Below are positions 5,882-12,566 of a stretch of DNA of 19,482 bases, piece after piece. This stretch comes from Deltaproteobacteria bacterium. Its GTDB lineage: Bacteria; Desulfobacterota; Binatia; UBA9968. Within the stretch, counting starts at the first letter, position 1; each line of letters opens with the position of its first letter. Position numbers and translations under genes: made by a program. The notes under the pieces are model-generated. The model was not told where the DNA came from and ran no database searches. It worked only from the letters and a program-made list of their open reading frames with translations. The stretch lies in the NCBI GenBank assembly GCA_016183145.1, contig JACPFE010000643.1, positions 1 through 19,482 of the forward strand. Direction: 5' to 3'.

Positions 5882-6240
5882 ATTGTCCCTCTCTGTCGGT
5901 TTTTTGCAATGCGATGCAGCCAAAGTGCAATTGGTATACCAATAGCTGGGGAACCCCATCGGGCTAGCAAAGCGCGTAGATTTTAAAGGCTTTTGCAATG
6001 GAATCGGTCGACGGCCGAGGCGCCGCAGGGCATGGGATGAAATTTCCCTGTCCAAATCTTGAACGGGCTTGTCCAATAGTTGACAGTTTCGTTCGACTCC
6101 GCCGGGGTCGACGAACGCTTGCTGCCCGGGCTCGCCGATGCTCTCGCGTCACATAGTCAGTCGGGGAGAATGCCGATCCGGCAGGGCAGGCGAAGCCCCG
6201 GAAATTGCCGGCAGCATGGATTTCATGTCTAATGCGCTCC
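5882..6240. other. Divergent intergenic region between the zinc-finger gene and the CoA-hydrolase gene
   Basis: This region holds no gene and separates two divergent transcription units, so promoters for both should lie here. The clearest signal is the palindrome at 5930-5943. TTGACA occurs at 6080-6085 on the plus strand, but no acceptable -10 lies 16-18 bases downstream. An imperfect inverted repeat, CGTTCGAC and GTCGACGAACG, lies around 6090-6117. Nothing else was recognised. Confidence 0.5.
5930..5943. promoter_or_regulatory. 14-bp perfect palindrome ATTGGTATACCAAT, candidate GntR-family operator
   Basis: ATTGGTATACCAAT is a perfect palindrome. The core TGGTATACCA matches the general GT-n-AC dyad recognised by FadR-subfamily GntR regulators and resembles the E. 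coli UxuR/ExuR operator consensus. It lies about 49 bases upstream of the minus-strand zinc-finger start and about 300 bases upstream of the plus-strand hydrolase start. No GntR gene is in the window, so the regulator is unidentified and the assignment is an inference from motif resemblance. Confidence 0.4.
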
Positions 6241-7389
6241 ATGACGACCCCAATAATTGATAACACCGATCCCTCCGTTCGATTCTTCGAACGACAAGCG
6301 GGGGACTATGCCATCGGCACCATCGCGATGGATAATCCGCGCGCGCTCAACGCTTTGGACTTGAGGATGCTGCGGGCGATGGAAAGCAAACTGCTCGAAT
6401 GGCGCGGGCGAAATGATATCGCTTGCGTCGTCTTGCATGCCGACTCGGAGAAAGCCTTTTGCGCCGGTGGCGACGTGAAGGCTTTCCTCAGCGAATTGCA
6501 AAAAGAACCCGGCATTCGATTCGCCGTCGATTATTTCGCGACGGAGTATTTCGTCGATTATCTCATACAGGTTTACCCCAAGCCGATCCTTTGCTGGGCC
6601 GACGGCATCACCATGGGCGGCGGCATCGGCATTATGAACGGCGCCTCCTGCCGCATCGTCACCGAGCGCACGGTTATGGCCATGCCCGAGATCGCTATCG
6701 GCCTCTTTCCCGACGTGGGCGGGACATACTTTCTCAATCGTTTGCCCGCAGGAGCAGGATTATTCCTTGGCTTAACCGGCGCGCGATTCAACGGCAGCGA
6801 CGCCGTCGCCATCGGCATGGCCGAAGGATTTGCACGGTCGGACCGGAAACAACATGTCTTAGCCGGATTATCTGAATTAGACTGGACTGCCGACCCCCAG
6901 AGCAACCGAGAGTTGCTGCGAAACTATCTCGATTCATTTGTCGAGACCGGCGCTGCCGGCGAATCGGATCTCATGAAGCATCTCGACACCGTTCGGCGAC
7001 TTACGATGAGGGCGACGATCGCGGAGATCGACAGTGCTTTCAGGAGCTGGGACGGCGCCGACGACTGGATCAAGGATGCGATTCGCGGTTATCTCGCCGG
7101 CTCACCCACCTCGGCCAAGGCGATCTTCGAGCAGCTAAGTGGAGGAAGAGAGCTATCCTTGAAAAAGGTTTTCTTGCGCGAATGGGACATGGCATTGAAC
7201 TTTTGCACCCGCTCCGACTTCCGCGAAGGCGTGCGCGCGCGCCTCATCGACAAAGATCAAATGCCGAATTGGAATCCGCCGGCCTTGGCGCAATTGGACG
7301 ATGATGAAATCGACCGGCTCTTCTCCAAGCGGCATGGCCAGGATGACTTACTGGCGAGAAAGTTCTCGGAGCTGATTCCCGAAGACTGA
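6241..7389 (+). CDS. 3-hydroxyisobutyryl-CoA hydrolase / enoyl-CoA hydratase-isomerase family protein
   Basis: This 382-residue crotonase-fold protein is longer than simple enoyl-CoA hydratases (about 260) and matches the 3-hydroxyisobutyryl-CoA hydrolase branch of valine catabolism. Diagnostic blocks are 'KAFCAGGDVKAF' (71-82), 'DGITMGGGIGIMNGASCRIVT' (121-141) forming the oxyanion hole, and 'MPEIAIGLFPDVGGTYFLNRL' (148-168) containing the Glu150/Asp158 acid pair. The C-terminal extension has 'REWDMALNFC...DFREGVRARLIDKDQMPNW', which simple hydratases lack. The reaction would be hydrolysis of a 3-hydroxyacyl-CoA, but some members are hydratases. Start choice is uncertain: ATG at 6241 gives a family-like N-terminus, another ATG lies at 6232 and a TTG at 6205, and none has a clear Shine-Dalgarno. 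It converges with the binding-protein gene, leaving 50 bases between. Confidence 0.88.
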   Translation: MTTPIIDNTDPSVRFFERQAGDYAIGTIAMDNPRALNALDLRMLRAMESKLLEWRGRNDIACVVLHADSEKAFCAGGDVKAFLSELQKEPGIRFAVDYFATEYFVDYLIQVYPKPILCWADGITMGGGIGIMNGASCRIVTERTVMAMPEIAIGLFPDVGGTYFLNRLPAGAGLFLGLTGARFNGSDAVAIGMAEGFARSDRKQHVLAGLSELDWTADPQSNRELLRNYLDSFVETGAAGESDLMKHLDTVRRLTMRATIAEIDSAFRSWDGADDWIKDAIRGYLAGSPTSAKAIFEQLSGGRELSLKKVFLREWDMALNFCTRSDFREGVRARLIDKDQMPNWNPPALAQLDDDEIDRLFSKRHGQDDLLARKFSELIPED

Positions 7390-7439
7390 CCGCTTTTTTA
7401 ACTATTGCAAGCTACCGGCTAACTGGGGGTTGTGAAAAC

Positions 7440-8426
7440 CTACCGCCCCGCCAACTTCTGCACAAACCCTTCTTCTTCGAGCTTTTTCAAAAAACGGTCG
7501 GTGATAAAGTTCTTGGCGTCGACCTTGCCGGCCTTGGGGTCGGCGGCGACTAAAGGGTCGACCACCGCCTGCATGGCCGTAAGGGAAGGATACGGCATAT
7601 CCGGAATGCGAGTCTTGTTGTATTCGTACGCTTCCTTGAGCAATTCCTGATCGCTGACGCGGCTGAACTGCGCCAGCGCCTTTAACGTGTACTCCGGCTC
7701 GGTTTTGAAAATCCTGATCGCTTCCACATAGGCGCGCAAAAAATTTAGAATCTTGCCTTCGTTTTTCTGCAGCAACTTCGCGCTGCCGCAAATCCCGGTA
7801 TTAAAATAGGGAATCCCGAGGACGCCGGCATCGGCGAGAATATTGAAATTAAATTTCTTAGCCAACGCTCCGAACGGAGCGTTGAACACCGACCCGTCGA
7901 CGCTGCCGGAGCGCAGCGCGGCGAGCCGATCGGCCTCGTTGCCAATTTGCAGGATCGTCACATCCTTGGGGTCCACGCCGAGCCGCCTCAGAAGGGCCCG
8001 GGCGCCGAAATCCGCCGACGACGCGAAACGGCTGATGGCAAACCGTTTGCCTTTCAACTCGTTCGCGCTCTTTATTTCCGGCCGCGTCACCAACTGGTAG
8101 CCCATCCGGTCATCGGTCATGGCGAAGTAAACGATATCGGCGCCGCGCAGATTGGCGGCCACTCCCGGCGGCCCGGTCAACTGCGCCAGGTCGACGTCGC
8201 CGGACACCATGGCTTGAATCGCGGTGCTGCCGCCCGACACGTAGACGATCGTAGATGAAAGACCATATTTGGCGTAGAGCCCGCGCTTCTCCGCCATCGA
8301 AACCAAAAGCGCGTGAGGGTTCACCGAGCTGTAGACGAGCCGGATCGTTTCCGCCGCGAACGGTCCGCCGAAATGAATAAAAACGCCCATAGCACAGAAA
8401 AAGGTTCTTAGAAGGAGTTGCCGCAT
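7440..8426 (-). CDS. NMT1/THI5-like (SsuA/TauA-type) periplasmic substrate-binding protein
   Basis: This 328-residue protein begins with a signal peptide (about residues 1-25, ending 'GGPFAA' before 'ETIRLVYSS'). The mature part has the family layout: 'HALLVSMAEKRGLYAKYGL', then 'GGSTAIQAMVSGDVDLAQLTG', then 'NELKGKRFAISRFASSADFGARALLRRLG' and 'RLAALRSGSVDGSVFNAP'. The family binds thiamine precursors, sulfonates, nitrate and other small organics for ABC import. No permease or ATPase gene is adjacent, so it is an orphan and the ligand is unknown. The second of two consecutive ATGs (8426) is chosen because GGAGG at 8432-8436 is five bases upstream; the upstream ATG at 8438 overlaps that site. 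Confidence 0.9.
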   Translation of the reverse strand: MRQLLLRTFFCAMGVFIHFGGPFAAETIRLVYSSVNPHALLVSMAEKRGLYAKYGLSSTIVYVSGGSTAIQAMVSGDVDLAQLTGPPGVAANLRGADIVYFAMTDDRMGYQLVTRPEIKSANELKGKRFAISRFASSADFGARALLRRLGVDPKDVTILQIGNEADRLAALRSGSVDGSVFNAPFGALAKKFNFNILADAGVLGIPYFNTGICGSAKLLQKNEGKILNFLRAYVEAIRIFKTEPEYTLKALAQFSRVSDQELLKEAYEYNKTRIPDMPYPSLTAMQAVVDPLVAADPKAGKVDAKNFITDRFLKKLEEEGFVQKLAGR

Positions 8427-8431
8427 CATTG

Positions 8432-8436
8432 CCTCC
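8432..8436 (-). promoter_or_regulatory. Ribosome-binding site deciding the binding-protein start
   Basis: GGAGG on the minus strand lies inside the first codons of a longer reading that starts at 8438. It is five bases before the ATG at 8426, which gives a standard signal peptide. Confidence 0.65.
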
Positions 8437-8583
8437 ATTCGCTAAAGTACCAAACCCGCTCCTTGGCTATTATCCAAAGCAAAGCGCCAATGTCAACGAG
8501 GAATCGGAAGCAATTGGAGTACCGCAGCGATGGAGTATTGGAGTGTTGGCAAACCCGAGACGCGAGACCCTAAACCTCGTGCG

Positions 8584-9435
8584 CTACCCGCGCACGAAAT
8601 CGGCCAGCGCCTCCCGCCAGGTTCGCATCGCCGGCAAGCCGGTCTCTTCCGAGAGCAAACAGCGAAGCGGCGTATAACGGGGACGCGCGGCGATGCGCTT
8701 CATGTCCCGCTCATGGATAACCTCGACCAGCCGGTCGACCTGCACGGGTCCGAGCCCAACCAGGCGCCCGCCTTCGAGAGCAAACTCATAATAGGAGCAT
8801 ACGCCTTCGTTGACGACATGGTAGATACCGTGCCGTCCTCTGGCGCGAATTTCCAGCATGCGATCGATCAAATCTTCGACGAAAGTCGTGCTCGACCAGA
8901 TGTCGTCGATGGCGCGCACGCGCTTGTGCGATCGAAGATCGTTATGCACGGTGCAAAGAAAGCTGTTCTTGCCGCTGCCGTACACCCAGGAGGTGCGAAT
9001 CACGTAGCTCCGGGCGCATACCTGGCGCACGAACTGTTCGCCGACGAGTTTTGTTTTCCCGTACACATTGACCGGTCTCGGCTCGTCGTGAATCGTGTAA
9101 GGTTCACGCCCGACGGGCTCGCCTTCAAACACATATTGCGTGCTGAAATGAATGATTTCCGCGCCGACTTCACTCGCCGCTTCCGCGAGATAGCGCGGCC
9201 CGTTACTATTCACCGCGCGCGCCTTGGCGGGGTCTTGCTCGCATTCGTCGACTTGAAGCACGGCACAGTTGACGATCAACTCAGGGTTTGCCTCCGCCAC
9301 GCGCCGACGAACCGCGTCCTCGTCCGTGATATTGAGATCGCTGTGCTTGAGAGCCACGACCTCATGTTCCCGCGCCAGCCGCTGCGCCAGGTGGCTGCCG
9401 ACGAGTCCGGCCGCTCCTGTGATAAGAATCCTCAT
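8584..9435 (-). CDS. RmlD-like dTDP-4-dehydrorhamnose reductase / SDR sugar-nucleotide reductase
   Basis: This 283-residue extended-SDR protein resembles RmlD, which reduces dTDP-4-keto-rhamnose with NADPH. The nucleotide-binding motif GAAGLVG lies at 7-13, 'LNITDEDAVRRRV' follows the second strand, and 'PELIVNCAVLQVDECEQDPAKARAVN' (51-76) matches the RmlD pattern. 'STQYVFEG' (98-105) holds the active-site Ser/Thr, and Tyr125 and Lys129 in 'YGKTK' form the YxxxK pair. The canonical Asp of 'STDYVF' is Gln100 here. No rmlA, B or C genes are nearby, so another sugar-nucleotide substrate is possible. The ATG at 9435 has no evident Shine-Dalgarno. The next gene on this strand starts 157 bases downstream. 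Confidence 0.87.
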   Translation of the reverse strand: MRILITGAAGLVGSHLAQRLAREHEVVALKHSDLNITDEDAVRRRVAEANPELIVNCAVLQVDECEQDPAKARAVNSNGPRYLAEAASEVGAEIIHFSTQYVFEGEPVGREPYTIHDEPRPVNVYGKTKLVGEQFVRQVCARSYVIRTSWVYGSGKNSFLCTVHNDLRSHKRVRAIDDIWSSTTFVEDLIDRMLEIRARGRHGIYHVVNEGVCSYYEFALEGGRLVGLGPVQVDRLVEVIHERDMKRIAARPRYTPLRCLLSEETGLPAMRTWREALADFVRG

Positions 9436-9461
9436 TGCTGCCGACTGTAGAACGAGGGAAA

Positions 9462-9478
9462 GCCCGCATCAAGCGGGC
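9462..9478 (-). terminator. Intrinsic terminator-like hairpin
   Basis: Read on the minus strand, GCCCGC, a TTGAT loop and GCGGGC form a perfect 6-bp GC stem, followed by TTTCCCTCGTTCT. It lies after the glycine-zipper gene and about 26 bases before the RmlD-like start, so it may end the upstream transcript. The T-run is short and the call is moderate. Confidence 0.5.
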
Positions 9479-9600
9479 CTGAACGAATAAAATGACCGGC
9501 GCGTGGGATCTACGCCGAAGAGGTGCGACCAGCCGGCTGATCGCAATTACACAACCCCTGCGGGGATGGCGATGAATTTCCACCATCCGCGCGGGAGAAA

Positions 9601-10013
9601 TTAATATTCAGGTTTGCGCTGGCGCAATTCTTCAAGTTCGGCCCGTTGGCGCTCGACCTCTAACTGATTTCGCTGGATCTGTTGATCCTGCTGTGTGGCC
9701 TGATTTTCGCGCCCCTGGAGTTGATCGCCGATGAGCGCCCCGGCGCCCAGCCCGAGCAACCCTGGAGTTGATCGCCGATGAGCGCCCCGGCGCCCAGCCC
9801 GAGCAACCCTCCGATGGCCGCGCCCGCGCCTGGATGACGTACGGCGGAACCGATGATGCCGCCGGCCGCGGCGCCGCCAAGGGCACCGATGCCCGCGCCC
9901 TTCTCGCGAGTCGTGAGAGCGCCTCCCGCGCACCCCGCCACCAGCGTGCCGGCCAGTAGCGCGCTCGCGGCAATTGCAACGAGTCCATTGGCCGCCTTGC
10001 CTTTGATAAGCAT
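9601..10013 (-). pseudogene. Glycine-zipper lipoprotein gene frameshifted by a 47-bp tandem duplication
   Basis: From ATG 10013 the protein has a lipoprotein signal: a hydrophobic stretch to 'LVAGC', with Cys28. A glycine-zipper follows, including 'GAGIGALGGAAAGGIIG' and 'GAGAAIGGLLGLGAGALIG', up to 'DQLQG' at residue 85. The frame then enters a second copy of a 47-bp block, shifts, and ends early at 9660 with an unrelated tail of about 30 residues. Removing one copy restores a 121-residue protein ending in a Gln/Glu-rich segment (RENQATQQDQQIQRNQ to RQRKPEY) that stops at 9601. Glycine-zipper lipoproteins are outer-membrane-associated with poorly defined roles. GGGAGGG lies eight bases before the start. 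It could be a real recent mutation or an assembly error. Confidence 0.8.
9713..9806. repeat. Two exact 47-bp tandem copies inside the glycine-zipper gene
   Basis: Copy 1 is 9713-9759 and copy 2 is 9760-9806. Each starts CCCTGGAGTTGATCGCCGAT and ends CCCGAGCAA, and a partial CCCT follows at 9807. By eye the copies are identical. Because 47 is not a multiple of three, the duplication shifts the reading frame. Confidence 0.9.
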
Positions 10014-10064
10014 GTCGGGAACCCTCCCTTTTGCCGGTTAGACGAACGGGCGGGAGGTTTGTTT

Positions 10065-10147
10065 ACCCTCCTTCGCAGAAAGCCACGGGTGTAAACCCGT
10101 GGGTGAATGCGAGGTGGGTACCCTCCGTAGCCTTGGCGAAGGAGGGT
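10065..10147. repeat. Nested palindromic intergenic repeat
   Basis: ACCCTCCTTCGC (10065-10076) pairs perfectly with GCGAAGGAGGGT (10136-10147). Inside is a perfect 8-bp hairpin, CCACGGGT and ACCCGTGG (10083-10102, GTAA loop). To the right, to about 10260, are more related palindromic pieces (CTTCGTAGCCGAAGCTACTT; CCCGTGGGGCTTCACCCCC). The whole gap 10014-10311 appears to be repeat sequence with no gene. It lies between the glycine-zipper gene and the DUF3108 gene, both on the minus strand, and may act as a terminator or RNA processing structure. Confidence 0.6.
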
Positions 10148-10311
10148 GCGCTTCGGAGGGTTCCGCCCGACGAAGCATGTGGAGTGCCACGGCCGCCCGG
10201 CCTTCGTAGCCGAAGCTACTTCGGCGGAGTAGGCTAAGCCCGTGGGGCTTCACCCCCGGATACCGGGAAAAGGGCCAACGGCTGGCAAATTGTTGCGCGA
10301 CAAGAAAGTCG

Positions 10312-11172
10312 CTATGATGCCGGCTTGAGCGCCTCGGCGGATGCCGACTGCGGGCCGTGTTTATCTTGAACGAGATCCAAGTAGACTGTGCCGAACAAGA
10401 TTTTGCTGCTGAGTTTTACCGGCAAACGCCTCTCATCAGCCGAGATCCAGATTGCGGCTTCGTTCAGCCGGCCCGCGTAGCCCGTCCTGGTAAGATTTTG
10501 AATGCGCGGGATAACCTTGTAGGCTTCGACCTTGCCCGATTCCAGTTCCACGGTTTCTTTTTTCTCAACGTGCAACTCCAAGAGATATCGGTATCGCCCG
10601 CCGAAGATTTTGAAGTATAAGCGGTCACCGACTTTAAAATCGACGCTGCGGGACAGGTAAGCCGCCGTGATCGGATCGAGCGTGTTTTGCGAGTCGAATT
10701 CGTAGATCCGCGGCTTCTTCCCGACCTGCCGTCGGTTCACGGCCCAGCGCCGGCTGGCATCGTTGTAGCGCGCTTCCGTGTCGATGATCCGGGAATTCTC
10801 CCGCTGGCTGAATTTGAAGTGCGACGGTGACAGCGCTTTAGCATCGAACGTCGAGCTTACGGTATCGCGCATCTTCCAGATCAGATCCAACATTCTCGAC
10901 GACTTGGCCTCCACCTGCACCTGCAAAACCTTTTTACCATTAACGACCGCGGGGGTGGTCTGCACCTCCGCGGTCGCGACTGACACCAGGCCGTTCCAAT
11001 GCGCGCGGTAGACTTGTCTCTCACCGCCTTCGAACGGGAAGAATTTCGGCTGGTAAACCGGCACCGACTCAGGTTTTATCAGCGCAGCATCGCCCGCCTC
11101 CGAAGCAGAAACGCACAGCATAGCGAGAATAATCCACGAGGTTGTCAGAAAACTCGCTTTAAACTTCTTCAT
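10312..11172 (-). CDS. Secreted DUF3108 domain protein
   Basis: This 286-residue protein begins with a signal peptide (about 1-26, 'MKKFKASF' then a hydrophobic core to 'SASEA'). The DUF3108 pattern follows: 'FFPFEGGERQVYRAHWNGLVSVATAEVQ' near the start of the mature part, then 'DTVSSTFDAKALSPSHFKFSQRE', 'VGDRLYFKIFGGRYRYLLELHVEKKETVELESGKVEAYKVIPR' and 'AAIWISADERRLPVKLSSKILFGTVYLDLV'. DUF3108 proteins are periplasmic or envelope beta-rich proteins of unknown biochemical role. The start at 11172 has AAGGG (11180-11184) seven bases upstream. A much longer in-frame reading (to 11790) overlaps the receiver gene and is not credible. A candidate promoter lies at 11231-11259. Confidence 0.85.
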   Translation of the reverse strand: MKKFKASFLTTSWIILAMLCVSASEAGDAALIKPESVPVYQPKFFPFEGGERQVYRAHWNGLVSVATAEVQTTPAVVNGKKVLQVQVEAKSSRMLDLIWKMRDTVSSTFDAKALSPSHFKFSQRENSRIIDTEARYNDASRRWAVNRRQVGKKPRIYEFDSQNTLDPITAAYLSRSVDFKVGDRLYFKIFGGRYRYLLELHVEKKETVELESGKVEAYKVIPRIQNLTRTGYAGRLNEAAIWISADERRLPVKLSSKILFGTVYLDLVQDKHGPQSASAEALKPAS

Positions 11173-11230
11173 TTCAACACCCTTAGACGGACACCAGCCG
11201 AGAACGTTTAACCTGGATGTGACAAAATAT

Positions 11231-11259
11231 AAAATACAGTCCATTCGGGCGCCTGTAAA
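11231..11259 (-). promoter_or_regulatory. Candidate sigma70-type promoter of the DUF3108 gene
   Basis: On the minus strand TTTACA (11259-11254, 5 of 6 to TTGACA) is followed after exactly 17 bases by TATTTT (11236-11231, 4 of 6 to TATAAT). Transcription would start around 11224, leaving a leader of about 50 bases before the ATG at 11172. The AT-rich island here contrasts with the GC-rich surroundings. Confidence 0.4.
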
Positions 11260-11446
11260 GGGATGAAGTTCGTGAAATAAAGCGAAAGCGACAGCCCCGT
11301 GCGAGACTTTGGGAATTTCAGATGTGAGAGCCGATTTTGAGATCCTCAAGAGGAAAGAGAAAAACTCTTGCGTACGGCGCGGGATGGTGCGAAAGTAATT
11401 GCTACCACGCTTGAGCCCTTTCTCACCGGGCTCGGGGCAAGGTTTT

Positions 11447-11845
11447 ATGAATCTACCGCGACTGCTGATCGTCGACGACGAAATGAGCGTCCGAGAGTCC
11501 CTCAAATTCGTCTTCAGCAAGGGTTTCTCAGTGTTCGAAGCCAACTCTCTAGAGACCGCCATCGACAAAGTGAAGGAGGCGCGGCCTGCGGTCGTGCTGC
11601 TGGACATACTCATGCCCAGGACCGACGGCATCGAAGTGTTGCGCCAGATTAAAGCGATCCATCCAGGCTGCGAAGTGATCATGCTCACGGCGATGAACAA
11701 TCGCCAGACCGCCGCCAAGGCGACCGAATTCGGCGCCTTCGACCTGGTGGGGAAACCGTTCGACGTCGTCGATCTGCTGGCCAAAGTCAATAGCGCGTTG
11801 GCGAAGGCCGCCGTGCAAGAAAAAGCAGCGCCGCCGCAGACCTAG
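11447..11845 (+). CDS. Stand-alone response-regulator receiver domain protein
   Basis: This 132-residue protein consists of one receiver domain and a short Ala-rich tail. The acidic pocket is Asp10/Asp11/Glu12 in 'LLIVDDE', the phospho-acceptor is Asp53 in 'VVLLDILMPRTDG', the switch threonine is Thr81 in 'VIMLTA', and the conserved lysine is Lys103 in 'GAFDLVGKPFD'. The last motif is typical of receivers from NtrC-type regulators, but no AAA or DNA-binding output domain follows, so it must act through protein contacts. No histidine kinase is in the window. The ATG at 11447 (CAAGG a few bases upstream) is preferred over an in-frame start at 11399 because family homology begins here. The methyltransferase gene follows after 6 bases, suggesting co-transcription. 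Confidence 0.88.
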   Translation: MNLPRLLIVDDEMSVRESLKFVFSKGFSVFEANSLETAIDKVKEARPAVVLLDILMPRTDGIEVLRQIKAIHPGCEVIMLTAMNNRQTAAKATEFGAFDLVGKPFDVVDLLAKVNSALAKAAVQEKAAPPQT

Positions 11846-11851
11846 CCTCTG

Positions 11852-12562
11852 GTGGATTTTTCTTCGCAGCATCGAAAGCTACGTAGTCCCCGGCTCTGCC
11901 TCTTCGGGTTGGCCCTTCTCTTTCTCGCCGGTTGCGCGTTTCTCAAGCAGTGGGCCTATGAAGGCTTCAACCGCGACCATTGGCAGCAACCGCAGAAAGT
12001 CATTGAAACGCTCGCGCTTCGCCCCGGCGATCACGTCGCGGACTTAGGTTCGGGGAGCGGATACTTTACCTTCCGGCTTGCCGAAGCCGTAGGACCCAAA
12101 GGCAAAGTCTATGCGGTGGATATCGACCGGGAAATGAACGACCTGGTGGCGAAAGCGATAAAGGAAAAAAACATCGGCAACGTCGAACTGATTCTCGCCC
12201 GCCCCGACGACCCCATGCTACCGCCCATAGGAGTCGATCTCGTTCTTACTGTGAACACGTACCACCACCTCGAAAATCGGGTTTCTTACTTTCAGAGGCT
12301 GCGAAAATATCTCCGCCCCGGCGGGCGGATCGCGGTCATCGATTTCGACCGGCGCGCCTGGTTCGCGGGTCTCTGGCGACACTACACTCCGGCGGAGTTC
12401 ATCAAACGGGAGATGGAACAGGCCGGCTACGGGTTACAGGGTGAATTGACGTTCCTCGACCGGCAATCGTTTTTGATTTTTACGCCCAACCCGCAAGCCG
12501 CCCGGCCTGCCCCGAGTAGCCCCACCGACGGCAGCGCTCCGCGGGCTGCTCGGCAGAATTGA
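11852..12562 (+). CDS. Class I SAM-dependent methyltransferase with a lipoprotein signal peptide
   Basis: This 236-residue protein starts with a basic region, a hydrophobic stretch and the lipobox 'LAGC' (Cys28, followed by Ala, which favours outer-membrane sorting). The rest is a Rossmann methyltransferase: motif I 'VADLGSGSGYFTFRLAEAVG' (about 64-83), then 'GKVYAVDIDREM' with the acidic residue after strand 2, then 'VDLVLTVNTYHHLEN' and 'LRKYLRPGGRIAVIDFD'. The tail is Pro/Ala-rich. The start is GTG at 11852, six bases after the receiver stop, with no separate Shine-Dalgarno, so translation is probably coupled. If the signal is functional the enzyme would be outside the cytoplasm, where SAM is not expected. 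A start farther in would remove the signal, but no better start was seen. Confidence 0.8.
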   Translation: MDFSSQHRKLRSPRLCLFGLALLFLAGCAFLKQWAYEGFNRDHWQQPQKVIETLALRPGDHVADLGSGSGYFTFRLAEAVGPKGKVYAVDIDREMNDLVAKAIKEKNIGNVELILARPDDPMLPPIGVDLVLTVNTYHHLENRVSYFQRLRKYLRPGGRIAVIDFDRRAWFAGLWRHYTPAEFIKREMEQAGYGLQGELTFLDRQSFLIFTPNPQAARPAPSSPTDGSAPRAARQN

Positions 12563-12566
12563 CTGC

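Noticed and set aside
5882..6076. N-terminal 65-residue extension of the zinc-finger protein
   Set aside because: The extension runs through the palindrome and has no recognisable domain, whereas the ATG at 5881 has an AGAGGG site.
6080..6108. TTGACA at 6080 as the -35 box of a promoter for the hydrolase gene
   Set aside because: No sequence resembling TATAAT lies 16-18 bases downstream; the region there is GC-rich.
8530..9450. A 306-residue plus-strand ORF opposite the RmlD-like gene
   Set aside because: The minus frame encodes a complete SDR with GxxGxxG and YxxxK; the plus ORF has no family pattern.
11173..11790. N-terminal extension of the DUF3108 gene to 492 residues
   Set aside because: The extension is antisense to the receiver gene and would bury the signal peptide; ATG 11172 has a Shine-Dalgarno and a normal leader.
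12563..12566. A terminator between the convergent methyltransferase and PsbP-like genes
   Set aside because: Only four bases separate the stop codons and no hairpin with a T-run was seen on either side.
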